DNA of 64,000 nt from NCBI GenBank assembly GCA_910586215.1, contig CAJUGH010000005.1, forward strand, positions 62,001-126,000, read 5' to 3'. The position numbers and the translations under genes were made by a program. This DNA comes from an uncultured Acetatifactor sp. (GTDB lineage Bacteria; Bacillota; Clostridia; Lachnospirales; Lachnospiraceae). Below the pieces are notes generated by a model. That model saw only the letters and a program-made list of their open reading frames with translations. It was not told the origin of the DNA and made no database searches. Below, piece by piece: positions 46,276-55,480 of this stretch (position 1 is its first letter; the number at the start of each line of letters is the position of its first letter).

Positions 46276-46305
46276 ATTATACTTCTTTAAATTTTCAGTT
46301 GTCAA
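46276..46305 (-). promoter_or_regulatory. Near-consensus sigma-A promoter for the membrane-protein operon
   Basis: On the minus strand TTGACA (46300-46305) and TATAAT (46276-46281) with 18 bases between. The leader to the first ATG is about 110 bases. The rest of the 46158-46515 gap is AT-rich and holds no gene that I can see; a weak plus-strand promoter (TTGTAA, 17 bases, TAATAT near 46450) could serve the Uma2 gene. Confidence 0.75.
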
Positions 46306-46515
46306 CTAAAATGTAGAAATATGTCAAAAATTGATTGAGGGAATAGAGTTTAGCCATTTATTAGGGAAATGACAGACGTTAAATGGGAAAAGCCAGGTAT
46401 CTGTTGAAAAGGAAGTGGTTGCTTGTAAAATCAGTGGTTTTATGGTAATATGAAAATATGGAAATGAAAGGGAAAGCAGGTACTGTTAACATACTTCGAA
46501 AGGAGTTGAAAGGGA

Positions 46516-47058
46516 ATGGATGCAGCGAGAAAGCTAAAATCTTATACAATGGATGACATCTATAATCTGCCAGATGGACAAAGGGCAGAACTGATGGATG
46601 GTGAATTATACATGATGGCTGCACCGGGTAGAATTCATCAAAAAGTTGTGATGGAATTGTCGTTTAGAATAAGAGAATATATTGGAAGGAACAATGGAGG
46701 CTGCGAAGTGTACCCTTCTCCTTTTGCTGTATTTCTCAATGCTGATGATAAGACTTATCTGGAACCAGATATATCAGTTGTCTGCGACAAAAATAAACTC
46801 ACGGATAAAGGATGCAATGGAGCACCAGACTGGATTATAGAAGTTGTTTCTTCTGCAAGTAAACGAATGGACTATTATAGAAAGCTCTTTCAATACCGAA
46901 CAGCAGGCGTTAGGGAATATTGGATTACGGATCCGGATAAGCAGCGAGTTACGGTCTACAATTTTGAACATGATACAATTGAGGAATATTCATTTTCTGA
47001 CAAAGTAAAAGCCGGGATATATGAAGACTTTGAAATAGATTTTGCAGAATTGAAATAG
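46516..47058 (+). CDS. Uma2-family restriction-endonuclease-like protein
   Basis: A 180-residue protein with an AAAGGAG site. The PD-(D/E)XK-like core shows AELMDGELYMM near residue 24, EPDISVVCD near 83 and DWIIEVVSSAS near 99, the signature of the Uma2 family. Biological roles of Uma2 proteins are unknown; they spread in mobile form in many bacteria. It is not obviously co-transcribed with the genes on either side. Confidence 0.88.
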   Translation: MDAARKLKSYTMDDIYNLPDGQRAELMDGELYMMAAPGRIHQKVVMELSFRIREYIGRNNGGCEVYPSPFAVFLNADDKTYLEPDISVVCDKNKLTDKGCNGAPDWIIEVVSSASKRMDYYRKLFQYRTAGVREYWITDPDKQRVTVYNFEHDTIEEYSFSDKVKAGIYEDFEIDFAELK

Positions 47059-47151
47059 ATCATCTACAAGGGCGAAAAGGTATAACTTGAAAAAACTGGC
47101 GAAAAAAAGTGCAAAAAAACAAAAGAAAATAAGAGACTACTTTTGGATAAT

Positions 47152-47304
47152 ATGCAGCCCGGTGTGTGGTACAAGGCATCAGACTTTGAAGAGATTGTCT
47201 CTGTGAAAGAGTCCCGTATAAAGGAACTGTTGAGAGAATTGACGCAGCAGGGAGAGATAGAAACAAAGGGAAGTACGAAGGGGAAAATGTATAGAAAGTA
47301 CTAA
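47152..47304 (+). CDS. Small winged-helix-like protein or fragment
   Basis: A 50-codon frame (VWYKASDFEEIVSVKESRIKE, then a beta-hairpin-like end with GKMYRKY) fits the last part of a winged helix-turn-helix. The frame is open about 20 codons upstream without a good start, so it may be the C-terminal remnant of a larger DNA-binding or helicase-type protein. It lies between uma2 and the STAND gene. Confidence 0.35.
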   Translation: MQPGVWYKASDFEEIVSVKESRIKELLRELTQQGEIETKGSTKGKMYRKY

Positions 47305-47352
47305 GGAAATAACAGAATAACCCAGCGAAAGGAAAGGGAGGAACCTGAGCAG

Positions 47353-50300
47353 ATGAACCAGGATTTGGCACAGCGCATGGAACTGGAACCATGCATCCTA
47401 ATGACGGGGAAAAACGATACACATTTTAGCCAGGACGTCATGGATTACAGATGGAACATGATAGTCACCACCAGTTGTGAACTGAAATACTCCGTGGCCT
47501 ATAAAAATGAGGACAGGATGGTACGGGACATCTTCGATGCCGCGGACATGCAGGCCAACATGCTGAACCGCAGGAATCTCCATGTCATCCGGCTCTGTGG
47601 GGAGAAGGAACTGGAAGAGGATGCAGACGAATTTGAGAAGGAAGACTACGTGGAGCATGCGGCAAAAATGCTGGAGAAGGTCACGGGGATCATCCGGCAG
47701 GGCGGCATCCTGGTCATAGAGGATTTCCAGGAGGATATCATATCCCACCAGGTCATGCGCAGGGCCTTCAAGAACCTGTATGAGGGCCAGAAGCAGGTCT
47801 ATTTCTTCCGCTGTCCCAGTCCGGATAAATATGTCAGTGACTTGATAAGACGTGGCATCGCCCAGGCTTTCCCAGAGAGCTTTAACGACTATTTCCAGCA
47901 GAACCTGCTGGAGGAGGACTGGGACTACGGGGAAAGGGAAGGGAAGTCATTCCGTTTCTATGTAGATGCAGGAAAAAAGGACAGAGCAGACGCAGGAAAT
48001 AAAGACAAAGCAGATGCAGGATACAGGGACAAGGCGGCACAGAAGGAGACAATTGTAGAAATAGGGAAAAGCGAACTGCTGGAGACGGAAAGCTTTGCCC
48101 AGCTGCTCCACATAGACTTGATGCGGGAAGTCCGGATTCCCAATGGGATGAAAACAGATTATTTTTACACATTTTTGAAGAATAGTATCCGCGGCCCCCA
48201 GTGGTTCGGGTATGAATATGGGTTTAACCTGCACCGCGCTTTCGAGGAGGATCTTTACAAAAAGGTAAAGAAAGGCCTGGAAAATGTGGGTCGCCAGAAC
48301 AATAAGCCGCTGCTTCTGACAGGGCAGACAGGGACGGGCAAAAGCATTGCCATCGGGGCCCTGGCCAGGAGAATCTTCTGGGAGAAGAAATATCCGGTGA
48401 TCTTTATCAATGACCCGGAGATTAATTTCTATGCGGATGTCCAGCACAGGCAGAAGCAGACACAGAGGCGGGATTCCTCGGCTTTCAAGGCATTGGACAA
48501 CCTGCTGGAGATACTGGACAATAAAGGGGCAAAGGCCACCCTGATTATCTGGGATTCTGCCAGTCACTGCTCTGAGAGGAAGAAATTTTATGGGCTGTAC
48601 CAGGCGCTTCTGGCCCGGGGACGCAAGATCTATATGGTGGGAACTTCCTATGAGATGAACCGGGAGCAGCCTGCAGGTGATGTGGATGTGGAGGACGAGG
48701 ATAGCCTTTATAAACGTAAAATCGTATATTGTGAAGCAAAGAAGGAAATTACGGACGAGATAGAGCAGCTTCGGAAGATTCTGACAGAGGAATGTAAGAT
48801 GCCAGAGCAGGAGGCAGAAGAGATCCTGCACAAATATTCCCGTGGTGACAGTAGTTTCCTAGTCCTGCTCTATCAGATCTTCGAGGTACTGCGGGGGGGC
48901 CTGTCCCGTGGGGTAAGCCGGGAAGCCTACAGCACCCTGCGGGAGATCGAGGCACAGAGGGCAGGGAATGCGGAGGACGGGGTGAGCAATCTCTTTTCCT
49001 ATGCGCTTGGGAAGGTTGGGAAAGAGCTGGAAGCCGCCGGGCTTGGCGGTGCCATCCGTAGTGCGTCAGAGCTTCGCAGGGAAGAACTGCAGCTTGCCAG
49101 CGATGATTTCATCAGATGTGTAGCCGTGTGCAGCCTCTTTAAACTGAAGATGCCCTATGACATGGCATTGCGGATACTGGGGACATACCATCCTGAAATT
49201 ATAAGGGTGCTGGCGCGTTCAGCCTTTTTTGTGATATCAGAAGATTTCCACGGGAACCAGGAGATCTCCATCCGGACACCCCTGGAAGCACAGATGTTCC
49301 TCAATGCGGAGAAGATAGGCACAGGGATGCAGGTTGGGTACATCCAGACGATCCTGGGCCATCTGAATCCCGGAGGCGAATACGGTCAGCAGAAGGAAGT
49401 AAGGCTCTGTGAGAACCTGGTTCGGATCATAGGGCCCAACAATGTCCAGTACGGGAACCGATATCGGAACAACTATGAGGAAATCATCCAGAAGCTGAGG
49501 CAGTTGCGGGAAGAAGAGGGAATATGGGAACCCATCCTGGTGATCCAGGAGATCGTGTATATCCGGGAGTACTATGGGAGGAATAGGGATACCTGGAGAA
49601 GCGATGCTGACAGGATAGAGTGGCTTGGACGGGCGCTGGATATCGCAGACCAGATCCTAATCAAGGCAGAACATACAGGTATGTCGGTTGGCACCAGGAA
49701 TTCGATCATTGTGGAAGCGGCCAACAGCAAGCTCCTGCTGTGCGAACTGCGGGACACGAGAGATCCTGTGCTGTACCGGGAACTGCGCAGGGACCTGCGG
49801 GAGATCATTCGTTATGACAACCAGCCTTTCCATGCGTATGTCACCTTGCTGAAGGGATCCAGGATTGAATATGAAAAGGAGCCGGAGGGGATCCGCAAGC
49901 TGGAACTGTTAGAGACAATGTGTTCGGCCGTGGATGAGATCAAGCTGGAGAATCCGGATATTGCAGATTCCCGGTATTTCCAGAGCCAGGTGACAGTGAT
50001 CTATGGCTATCTTCAGGATACCATGATCGTGGCCTCCTATGTGGATGAGTTGGCAGACAATGGCTCTGCGGCCGGCATCTATGCCATGGCCCGGCAGCGT
50101 CTGCAGAATGGCGATATTGATTTCCGGCTTGGCATCCAGAATAAAGAGCAGAAGGAAATATGCCAGGCCGTATACGAATTGCTCTGCCAGGACAAATATC
50201 ATATGGTCGTCACCTACAGTGAACCCTGCCAGTACATGCTCTTGAATATCCTGTGGCTGATGCATAATGAGAAACCGATCTACCAGAAGGGAGAATGCTG

Positions 50301-50760
50301 GCATACCTCCATTAGCCGGGATGTATGGGAAGAGCTTCTGGCAATCTGTACCAATTACCAGGACAATTTCAGCAATGACTCCGTGGGGGCCTACAGGGTG
50401 AACAAGAATATCCAGTATATGCGGGCCTTATGCCAGGCCCAGGTGGGGCAGTATACGGAATGCCTGGCAACCCTGCGGGACATGGAGGAGGATTCCACGG
50501 CCGGCATTGGAAGGGTCATGACAAAGCATATGATATGCGATGAGACAGGCAATACGGTGAAATTTTCCGGCCGGATCAAAAGCTATGACGCGGCAAAACG
50601 GGAAGGACAGATGGCGGTTGATGAATTTGGAAAATATGCGCTCTATTTTCATGGTCCCCACCTGCATACCTCTGATTTTACGGAAGGCCGGGTCTTTGAC
50701 GACCTGGAAATAGGCCTGTGTGATGTATCTGTGAAGGTGTACAGGGGAACAGAGGGGTGA
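47353..50760 (+). CDS. STAND-type NTPase with degenerate SIR2-like N-terminus and cold-shock-like C-terminus
   Basis: An 1135-residue protein. Residues 30-85 follow the SIR2-like pattern (WNMIVTTSCE, then VIRLCGE), but the catalytic His of the LHG motif is Cys82 and no glycine-rich NAD loop precedes it, so it is probably inactive. The P-loop is GQTGTGKS at 324-331 and the Walker B strand LIIWDS at 397-402. A helical region of about 600 residues follows. The last 65 residues (GRIKSYD, ALYFHGPHL, DDLEIGLCDVSVKVY) resemble a cold-shock/OB fold. The stop overlaps the next gene. This is a classic sensor-NTPase layout; what it senses is unknown. Confidence 0.65.
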   Translation: MNQDLAQRMELEPCILMTGKNDTHFSQDVMDYRWNMIVTTSCELKYSVAYKNEDRMVRDIFDAADMQANMLNRRNLHVIRLCGEKELEEDADEFEKEDYVEHAAKMLEKVTGIIRQGGILVIEDFQEDIISHQVMRRAFKNLYEGQKQVYFFRCPSPDKYVSDLIRRGIAQAFPESFNDYFQQNLLEEDWDYGEREGKSFRFYVDAGKKDRADAGNKDKADAGYRDKAAQKETIVEIGKSELLETESFAQLLHIDLMREVRIPNGMKTDYFYTFLKNSIRGPQWFGYEYGFNLHRAFEEDLYKKVKKGLENVGRQNNKPLLLTGQTGTGKSIAIGALARRIFWEKKYPVIFINDPEINFYADVQHRQKQTQRRDSSAFKALDNLLEILDNKGAKATLIIWDSASHCSERKKFYGLYQALLARGRKIYMVGTSYEMNREQPAGDVDVEDEDSLYKRKIVYCEAKKEITDEIEQLRKILTEECKMPEQEAEEILHKYSRGDSSFLVLLYQIFEVLRGGLSRGVSREAYSTLREIEAQRAGNAEDGVSNLFSYALGKVGKELEAAGLGGAIRSASELRREELQLASDDFIRCVAVCSLFKLKMPYDMALRILGTYHPEIIRVLARSAFFVISEDFHGNQEISIRTPLEAQMFLNAEKIGTGMQVGYIQTILGHLNPGGEYGQQKEVRLCENLVRIIGPNNVQYGNRYRNNYEEIIQKLRQLREEEGIWEPILVIQEIVYIREYYGRNRDTWRSDADRIEWLGRALDIADQILIKAEHTGMSVGTRNSIIVEAANSKLLLCELRDTRDPVLYRELRRDLREIIRYDNQPFHAYVTLLKGSRIEYEKEPEGIRKLELLETMCSAVDEIKLENPDIADSRYFQSQVTVIYGYLQDTMIVASYVDELADNGSAAGIYAMARQRLQNGDIDFRLGIQNKEQKEICQAVYELLCQDKYHMVVTYSEPCQYMLLNILWLMHNEKPIYQKGECWHTSISRDVWEELLAICTNYQDNFSNDSVGAYRVNKNIQYMRALCQAQVGQYTECLATLRDMEEDSTAGIGRVMTKHMICDETGNTVKFSGRIKSYDAAKREGQMAVDEFGKYALYFHGPHLHTSDFTEGRVFDDLEIGLCDVSVKVYRGTEG
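47965..48036 (+). repeat. Three tandem 24-bp repeats in the STAND gene
   Basis: Three copies of an 8-residue unit (DAGKKDRA, DAGNKDKA, DAGYRDKA) form a charged linker between the SIR2-like and NTPase parts. Copies are imperfect at the DNA level. Confidence 0.75.
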
Positions 50761-50762
50761 AT

Positions 50763-51557
50763 ATGGACAAGAAGATAGAGAAAATTGTGGAAGCCGTACA
50801 CTGCCTCTGTAAGAGTCTGAACCTGTTTGAAAGGTATCTGCCCAAGAAGACGGAAGGGAAGACACAGGAGGCCCTGTTCTGGCGGGATGTTACCAATATC
50901 TATGGCCTGTTCTGTGACTGTGACAGGATACAGGTCAAGGAAAAGGAGAGCCTGTTCGGCCTGTTCGAGAAGCATTCCTTGATCAGCAGAAGGCAGCATC
51001 AGGACATCCGGGATTTTTACGGGACGGTCTCGGCACTGCGTGCCTGGTTCTGCCATAATTATGACCAGGAAAAGTATTATACCAGGAGGAAGGCGGCAGT
51101 CCTGCAGCGCTTTCTGCGGGAAATTACCACTTCGGGTGAGGTGCCTTCGGATCCGGAGGGGATGGACTGGGCACTGGCAGATACCTACATCCGGAGACGG
51201 TTCGAGGAGTACCTGGATCTGCTGGCAGATGTGATGGGGAAAATAGAAGCCTCTGCCTGCCGGGAGCAGATCCGGGACCAGTGGTGCGTGCTGTATGCAA
51301 AGGCCCTGTTCCATGACCGGGAACTGCTGGACAATGTCCTGGCAGAAGAATACGAATACCATTGTGTGGACCTGGGCATTCCCCCGCGGAGAGTGGGGGA
51401 AAAGACCCAGAAGATGCGGCAGAGTCTGGAGGAAAAAGGATATTCCTATGCGGATATACAGAAAAGCATCCTGGACAATGCAGACCGGGCGATTTCCGCC
51501 AGTGAAATCGTGCGGGACAGCATTCGGCGCTATGACCTGGAGAGCCTTGTGGGGTAG
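50763..51557 (+). CDS. HEPN-like protein paired with the STAND NTPase
   Basis: A 264-residue all-helical protein. The ATG at 50763 is preferred; a GTG at 50757 overlaps the STAND stop (GTGA). The segment ALRAWFCHNYDQ contains Arg93-x4-His98, the RX4-6H motif of HEPN ribonucleases, in a helix preceded by an alpha-helical bundle. HEPN proteins cut RNA in toxin-antitoxin and phage-defence systems. Translational coupling to a STAND NTPase suggests that it is the effector of a two-gene sensor-effector pair. No MNT partner is intact, but a possible MNT tail lies directly downstream. Confidence 0.5.
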   Translation: MDKKIEKIVEAVHCLCKSLNLFERYLPKKTEGKTQEALFWRDVTNIYGLFCDCDRIQVKEKESLFGLFEKHSLISRRQHQDIRDFYGTVSALRAWFCHNYDQEKYYTRRKAAVLQRFLREITTSGEVPSDPEGMDWALADTYIRRRFEEYLDLLADVMGKIEASACREQIRDQWCVLYAKALFHDRELLDNVLAEEYEYHCVDLGIPPRRVGEKTQKMRQSLEEKGYSYADIQKSILDNADRAISASEIVRDSIRRYDLESLVG

Positions 51558-51726
51558 TTGGTATCAATACTTATGGTTCTGAATTCCTATGTGCCATTGG
51601 CACTACCAGGCATGGATCCGGGAGCTTCATCGGGGGAAAAGGATTTCATTGCATTTCCCTGTAATTGCTGGTATCATATCTTTATCTTGCAAATTTGATG
51701 CCCCGTCAGCTTGCTGTGGGGTTGTG

Positions 51727-51864
51727 CTTTCTTTTGATATTGTGGAATTTGATAAGGGGATTAAGGTCGAATTACAGAAAGAAATTGACAAGGATGGTAT
51801 TGTAATCTATGAGAAAGCAGATAATCTAGAGAATCACAAGAAACAAACCAGACGGAGGACAACC
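51727..51864 (+). pseudogene. Possible C-terminal remnant of an MNT-type nucleotidyltransferase
   Basis: The frame reads SFDIVEFDKGIKVEL and EIDKDGIVIYEKA, which matches the end of minimal nucleotidyltransferases (VDIVDFDKL ... EGVVIYE). No start codon with a ribosome site is seen and the N-terminal half is missing. The frame continues without a stop into capE. The rest of the 51558-51726 gap holds nothing I can name. Confidence 0.45.
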
Positions 51865-52908
51865 ATGTTTACAGACAAAACCTTACTCATTACCGGTGGT
51901 ACCGGATCTTTTGGCAACGCCGTACTCAACCGTTTCCTGGCTACTGACATCGGGGAGATCCGCATCTTCTCCCGGGATGAACTGAAGCAGGACGACATGC
52001 GCCATCTCTACCAGCGGGAGTATCCCGAATACAGCAACAAACTGAAATTTTATATTGGTGATGTCCGGGATCCCCAGAGTATCGCCAAGGCCATGCACGG
52101 GGTAGACTTCATCTTCCATGCCGCTGCCTTAAAACAGGTGCCCTCCTGCGAATTTTTCCCCATAGAGGCGGTGAAGACCAATGTGTTTGGCACGGAGAAT
52201 GTACTCCAGTGCGCCGTGGATGCGGGGGTGAAGAAGGTCATCTGCCTGTCCACGGATAAGGCGGCCTACCCGGTCAATGCCATGGGCACCTCCAAGGCCA
52301 TGATGGAGAAAGTGATCGTGGCCAAGGCCAGGACAGTCTCCCCCCAGGAGACAAGCATCTGCTGTACCAGGTATGGCAATGTGCTCTGTTCCAGGGGCTC
52401 CGTGGTACCATTATTCATCAGCCAGATCAAGGAAGGGAAGCCGCTGACCCTCACGGATCCGTCCATGACCCGGTTCGTCATGTCCCTGGAGGAGGCCGTG
52501 GAACTGGTGGTCTATGCCTTCCAGAATGCCGAGAGCGGGGATATCATGGTACAGAAGGCACCTGCCTGCACCATCGGGGTGCTGGCCCAGGCGGTAAAGG
52601 AGTTGTTCCATGCAGACAATGAGATCAAAGTCATCGGCATCCGCCACGGGGAGAAGATGTATGAGACACTGCTGACCAACGAGGAGTGTGCCCATGCCAT
52701 TGACATGGGGCATTTTTACCGGGTGCCTGCGGATAAGCGTGACTTGAATTATGATAAGTATTTTACGGATGGCAATTTGAAGCGGACGGAATTATCGGAG
52801 TTTAACTCGAATAATACCACCTTGATGGATGTGGAACAGGTGAAGGAGAAGCTGCTGACCCTGTCCTATATCCGGGATGAGATTGGGGAGTGGGAGAAAG
52901 CGAGATGA
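51865..52908 (+). CDS. capE: UDP-GlcNAc 4,6-dehydratase / 5-epimerase (CapE)
   Basis: Start at ATG 51865 behind GACGGAGGA; the frame is open upstream only because of a remnant. The 347-residue protein is an extended SDR with the NAD loop LITGGTGSFGNAVL near the start and a CapD-like LSTDKAAYPVNAMGTSKAMMEK block (catalytic Lys of the SMK-type triad). It converts UDP-GlcNAc to the 4-keto-6-deoxy 5-epimer, the first step to UDP-L-FucNAc. It overlaps capF by ATGA. Confidence 0.88.
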   Translation: MFTDKTLLITGGTGSFGNAVLNRFLATDIGEIRIFSRDELKQDDMRHLYQREYPEYSNKLKFYIGDVRDPQSIAKAMHGVDFIFHAAALKQVPSCEFFPIEAVKTNVFGTENVLQCAVDAGVKKVICLSTDKAAYPVNAMGTSKAMMEKVIVAKARTVSPQETSICCTRYGNVLCSRGSVVPLFISQIKEGKPLTLTDPSMTRFVMSLEEAVELVVYAFQNAESGDIMVQKAPACTIGVLAQAVKELFHADNEIKVIGIRHGEKMYETLLTNEECAHAIDMGHFYRVPADKRDLNYDKYFTDGNLKRTELSEFNSNNTTLMDVEQVKEKLLTLSYIRDEIGEWEKAR

Positions 52909-54023
52909 AAGTCTTAGTCACCGGTGCTGCCGGTTTTATCGGCAGGAATTTAATCACAGAACTACAGCGGCAGGAAGGCGTCAGCGTCCTGCCCTATGAG
53001 GTGGATACACCCCGGGAACTTCTGGACCAGTATTGTGCAGAATGTGATTTCGTCTACAACCTGGCAGGGGTCAACCGCCCGGAGCATGTGGAAGAATTCA
53101 TGGAAGGGAATTTTGGCTTTGCCACCACTCTTGTGGACACACTGAAGCGCCATGGCAACAACTGTCCTATCATGAATTCCTCCTCCATCCAGGCCGCCCT
53201 GGAGAATCCTTATGGCCAGAGCAAGAAGGCGGGGGAGGACATGCTGTATGCCTATGGACAGGAGGTGGGTGCGCCCATTTACACCTATCGCTTCCCCAAT
53301 GTCTTCGGTAAATGGTGCCGGCCCAATTACAACAGCGCCGTGGCTACTTTTTGTCATAATATTGCCCATGGGCTGCCCATCCAGGTGAACGACAGAAGCA
53401 CGGTGATGCATCTGGTCTATATTGATGATGTGGTGGAGGAACTGCTGCAGGCCCTGGACCGTCATCCCCATGTGAACAGTGATGGCTACTGCTATGTACC
53501 TGTGGTACATGAGGCTACCCTGGGCGAGATCGTGAACCTGCTGTACAGCTTCCGGGAAAGCAGGCAGAACCTGATGATCCCGGATATGACCGCGGGCAGC
53601 TTTGAGAAAAAATTGTACAGCACTTACTTGAGTTACCTGCCGGAAGACCAGTTTTCCTATCCGCTTCTCATGCACGAGGATGCCCGGGGAAGCTTTACGG
53701 AGATACTGAAAAGTGCAGACCGGGGCCAGGTTTCCATCAATATCTCAAAGCCGGGGATCACCAAGGGAGACCACTGGCATCACACCAAGAATGAGAAATT
53801 TATAGTGGTCAGCGGCAGGGGCCTGATCCGGTTCCGGAAGCATGGCAGTAAAGAGATCCTGGAGTATCCTGTCAGTGGGGACAGGCTGGAGGTGGTGGAT
53901 ATTCCCACCGGCTATACCCACTCCATTGTAAATCTGGGGGATACCGATATGGTGACACTGATGTGGTGCAATGAGTGCTTTAACCCGGGCAGGCCGGATA
54001 CCATATATGAGGCTGTAGAGTAG
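52905..54023 (+). CDS. capF: CapF bifunctional epimerase-reductase
   Basis: A 372-residue two-domain protein. The N-terminal SDR part begins MKVLVTGAAGFIGRNL; the C-terminal cupin (from about 248: HEDARGSFTE, GDHWHHTKNEKFIVV) carries the metal histidines of CapF. It performs the C3 epimerisation and C4 reduction steps of UDP-L-FucNAc synthesis. Start fixed by the ATGA overlap with capE. Confidence 0.9.
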   Translation: MKVLVTGAAGFIGRNLITELQRQEGVSVLPYEVDTPRELLDQYCAECDFVYNLAGVNRPEHVEEFMEGNFGFATTLVDTLKRHGNNCPIMNSSSIQAALENPYGQSKKAGEDMLYAYGQEVGAPIYTYRFPNVFGKWCRPNYNSAVATFCHNIAHGLPIQVNDRSTVMHLVYIDDVVEELLQALDRHPHVNSDGYCYVPVVHEATLGEIVNLLYSFRESRQNLMIPDMTAGSFEKKLYSTYLSYLPEDQFSYPLLMHEDARGSFTEILKSADRGQVSINISKPGITKGDHWHHTKNEKFIVVSGRGLIRFRKHGSKEILEYPVSGDRLEVVDIPTGYTHSIVNLGDTDMVTLMWCNECFNPGRPDTIYEAVE

Positions 54024-54140
54024 ATAAGACAGTCTTACCAGAGGGATCATATGCAATATATAGGATAGAGAAATTGCCATCCTGCAACGGATAAGTGGAC
54101 ATGGTATTTATGGCCTGTTGGCAGTTCCTGGCAGGGATTC

Positions 54141-55298
54141 ATGGGAGAAAGAAAAGTGGAAAGATTAAAACTGATGACCATTATCGGCACCAGGCCGGAG
54201 ATCATCCGGCTGTCCGAGGTGATCAAAAAGTGCGACAGATATTTTGACCAGGTATTGGTGCATACCGGGCAGAATTATGACTATACATTGAACCAGATTT
54301 TCTTCGAAGATCTGGGACTGCGACAACCGGATTACTACCTGGATGCAGTGGGCAGAGACCTGGGAGAGACCATCGGCAATATGATTGCAAAAAGTTACAG
54401 GCTGATGACTGAACTGGCGCCGGACGCATTCCTGGTGCTGGGGGACACCAATTCTGCCCTGGCGGCCATCTCCGCAAAGCGCCTTAAGATACCCATCTTC
54501 CATATGGAGGCCGGGAACCGCTGCTTTGATGAGAATCTGCCGGAGGAGACCAACCGGCGGATCGTGGACCACATAGCGGATGTGAATCTCTGCTACAGCG
54601 AGCATGCCCGGCGATACCTGAATGCAGAAGGGACCGCCAGGGAGAGAACTTATGTGACGGGCTCCCCCATGGCAGAAGTGCTCTCGGCTAATCTGCGGAA
54701 AATAGAGGCCAGCAAGGTGTTGGAGACCCTGGGCCTGGAAAAAGGAAAGTATATCCTGCTGTCTGCCCACCGGGAGGAAAATATTGACCAGGAGAAGAAC
54801 TTTTTTGCATTGATGGAAGCAGTCAATGCTATGGCAGAAACTTACCAGATGCCTATCATTTACAGCACCCATCCCAGGAGCAGGAAGTTCATTGAACAGA
54901 GGCATTTCCAGTTCCATCCCCTGGTGAGGAGCCTGCAGCCTTTTGGGTTTTCAGACTATAATCATCTGCAGATGCATGCCTTCTGCGTGGTGTCTGACAG
55001 CGGTACCCTGCCTGAGGAAGCCGCCTATTTTAACACAAAAGGGATACCATTTCCAGCAGTGTGTATCCGGACTTCCACGGAACGTCCGGAAGCCATTGAC
55101 AAGGGGATTTTTCTCCTGGGCGGAATCACATCCAGGCAGGTACTCCAGGCCGTGGACATGGCGGTAGGGATGAATGCGGCGGGAGACTTTGGCGCGGATG
55201 TGCCCAATTATGTGGATGAAAATGTCAGCACGAAAGTGGTGAAAATCATCCAGGGCTATACAGGGATTGTGAATAAGATGGTGTGGAGAAAAGAGTGA
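54141..55298 (+). CDS. capG: UDP-N-acetylglucosamine 2-epimerase family protein (CapG)
   Basis: A 385-residue GT-B-like epimerase with TIIGTRPEIIRLSEVI at the start, HTGQNYDYTLN, and the late SDSGTLPEEAAYF and ERPEA blocks typical of the family. After CapE and CapF it makes UDP-L-FucNAc by C2 epimerisation. It follows capF after a 117-base gap, and its stop lies inside a dense hairpin element. Confidence 0.88.
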   Translation: MGERKVERLKLMTIIGTRPEIIRLSEVIKKCDRYFDQVLVHTGQNYDYTLNQIFFEDLGLRQPDYYLDAVGRDLGETIGNMIAKSYRLMTELAPDAFLVLGDTNSALAAISAKRLKIPIFHMEAGNRCFDENLPEETNRRIVDHIADVNLCYSEHARRYLNAEGTARERTYVTGSPMAEVLSANLRKIEASKVLETLGLEKGKYILLSAHREENIDQEKNFFALMEAVNAMAETYQMPIIYSTHPRSRKFIEQRHFQFHPLVRSLQPFGFSDYNHLQMHAFCVVSDSGTLPEEAAYFNTKGIPFPAVCIRTSTERPEAIDKGIFLLGGITSRQVLQAVDMAVGMNAAGDFGADVPNYVDENVSTKVVKIIQGYTGIVNKMVWRKE

Positions 55299-55400
55299 GA
55301 AGAAGTTCTAAGTGTCCAAAATGCGTACGCTAAGAACTTCTACGGCGCAAAATAGCGCCTTTCTCACTCTGAAAAACGCAAGGGCAGCGTTTTTCTCACG
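55292..55400. repeat. Multi-hairpin element spanning the capG stop codon
   Basis: AGAGTGAGAA (55292-55301) pairs exactly with TTCTCACTCT (55361-55370). Inside are GAAGTTCT/AGAACTTC (55302-55309, 55333-55340) and GGCGC/GCGCC (55344-55348, 55355-55359). A second stem AAAAACGC/GCGTTTTT follows (55372-55379, 55387-55394) with TTTTT after it. It folds as a branched structure, possibly a terminator-attenuator or a small repeat element. The remaining bases to 55480 hold no gene. Confidence 0.65.
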
Positions 55401-55480
55401 TATTGTTTGTGCCGCTGAAGCGGCATGACGGGAAGAGTGAACGGAATGAAGATTTTCTAAGGCAAGAAAAGGATATAAGG

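Noticed and set aside
47965..48036. Tandem repeats as a CRISPR or diversity element
   Set aside because: Only three imperfect 24-base units without spacers, in frame inside a gene; they encode a charged linker.
47947..48831. Minus-strand frame of 294 codons
   Set aside because: Antisense of the STAND NTPase across its P-loop region; hydrophobic Cys/His-rich translation typical of shadows.
51589..51864. Long N-terminal extension of CapE
   Set aside because: A good ribosome site precedes ATG 51865 where family homology starts; the upstream codons look like a remnant of another gene.
54165..54917. Minus-strand frame of 250 codons
   Set aside because: Antisense of the CapG epimerase, which is fully supported by family motifs.
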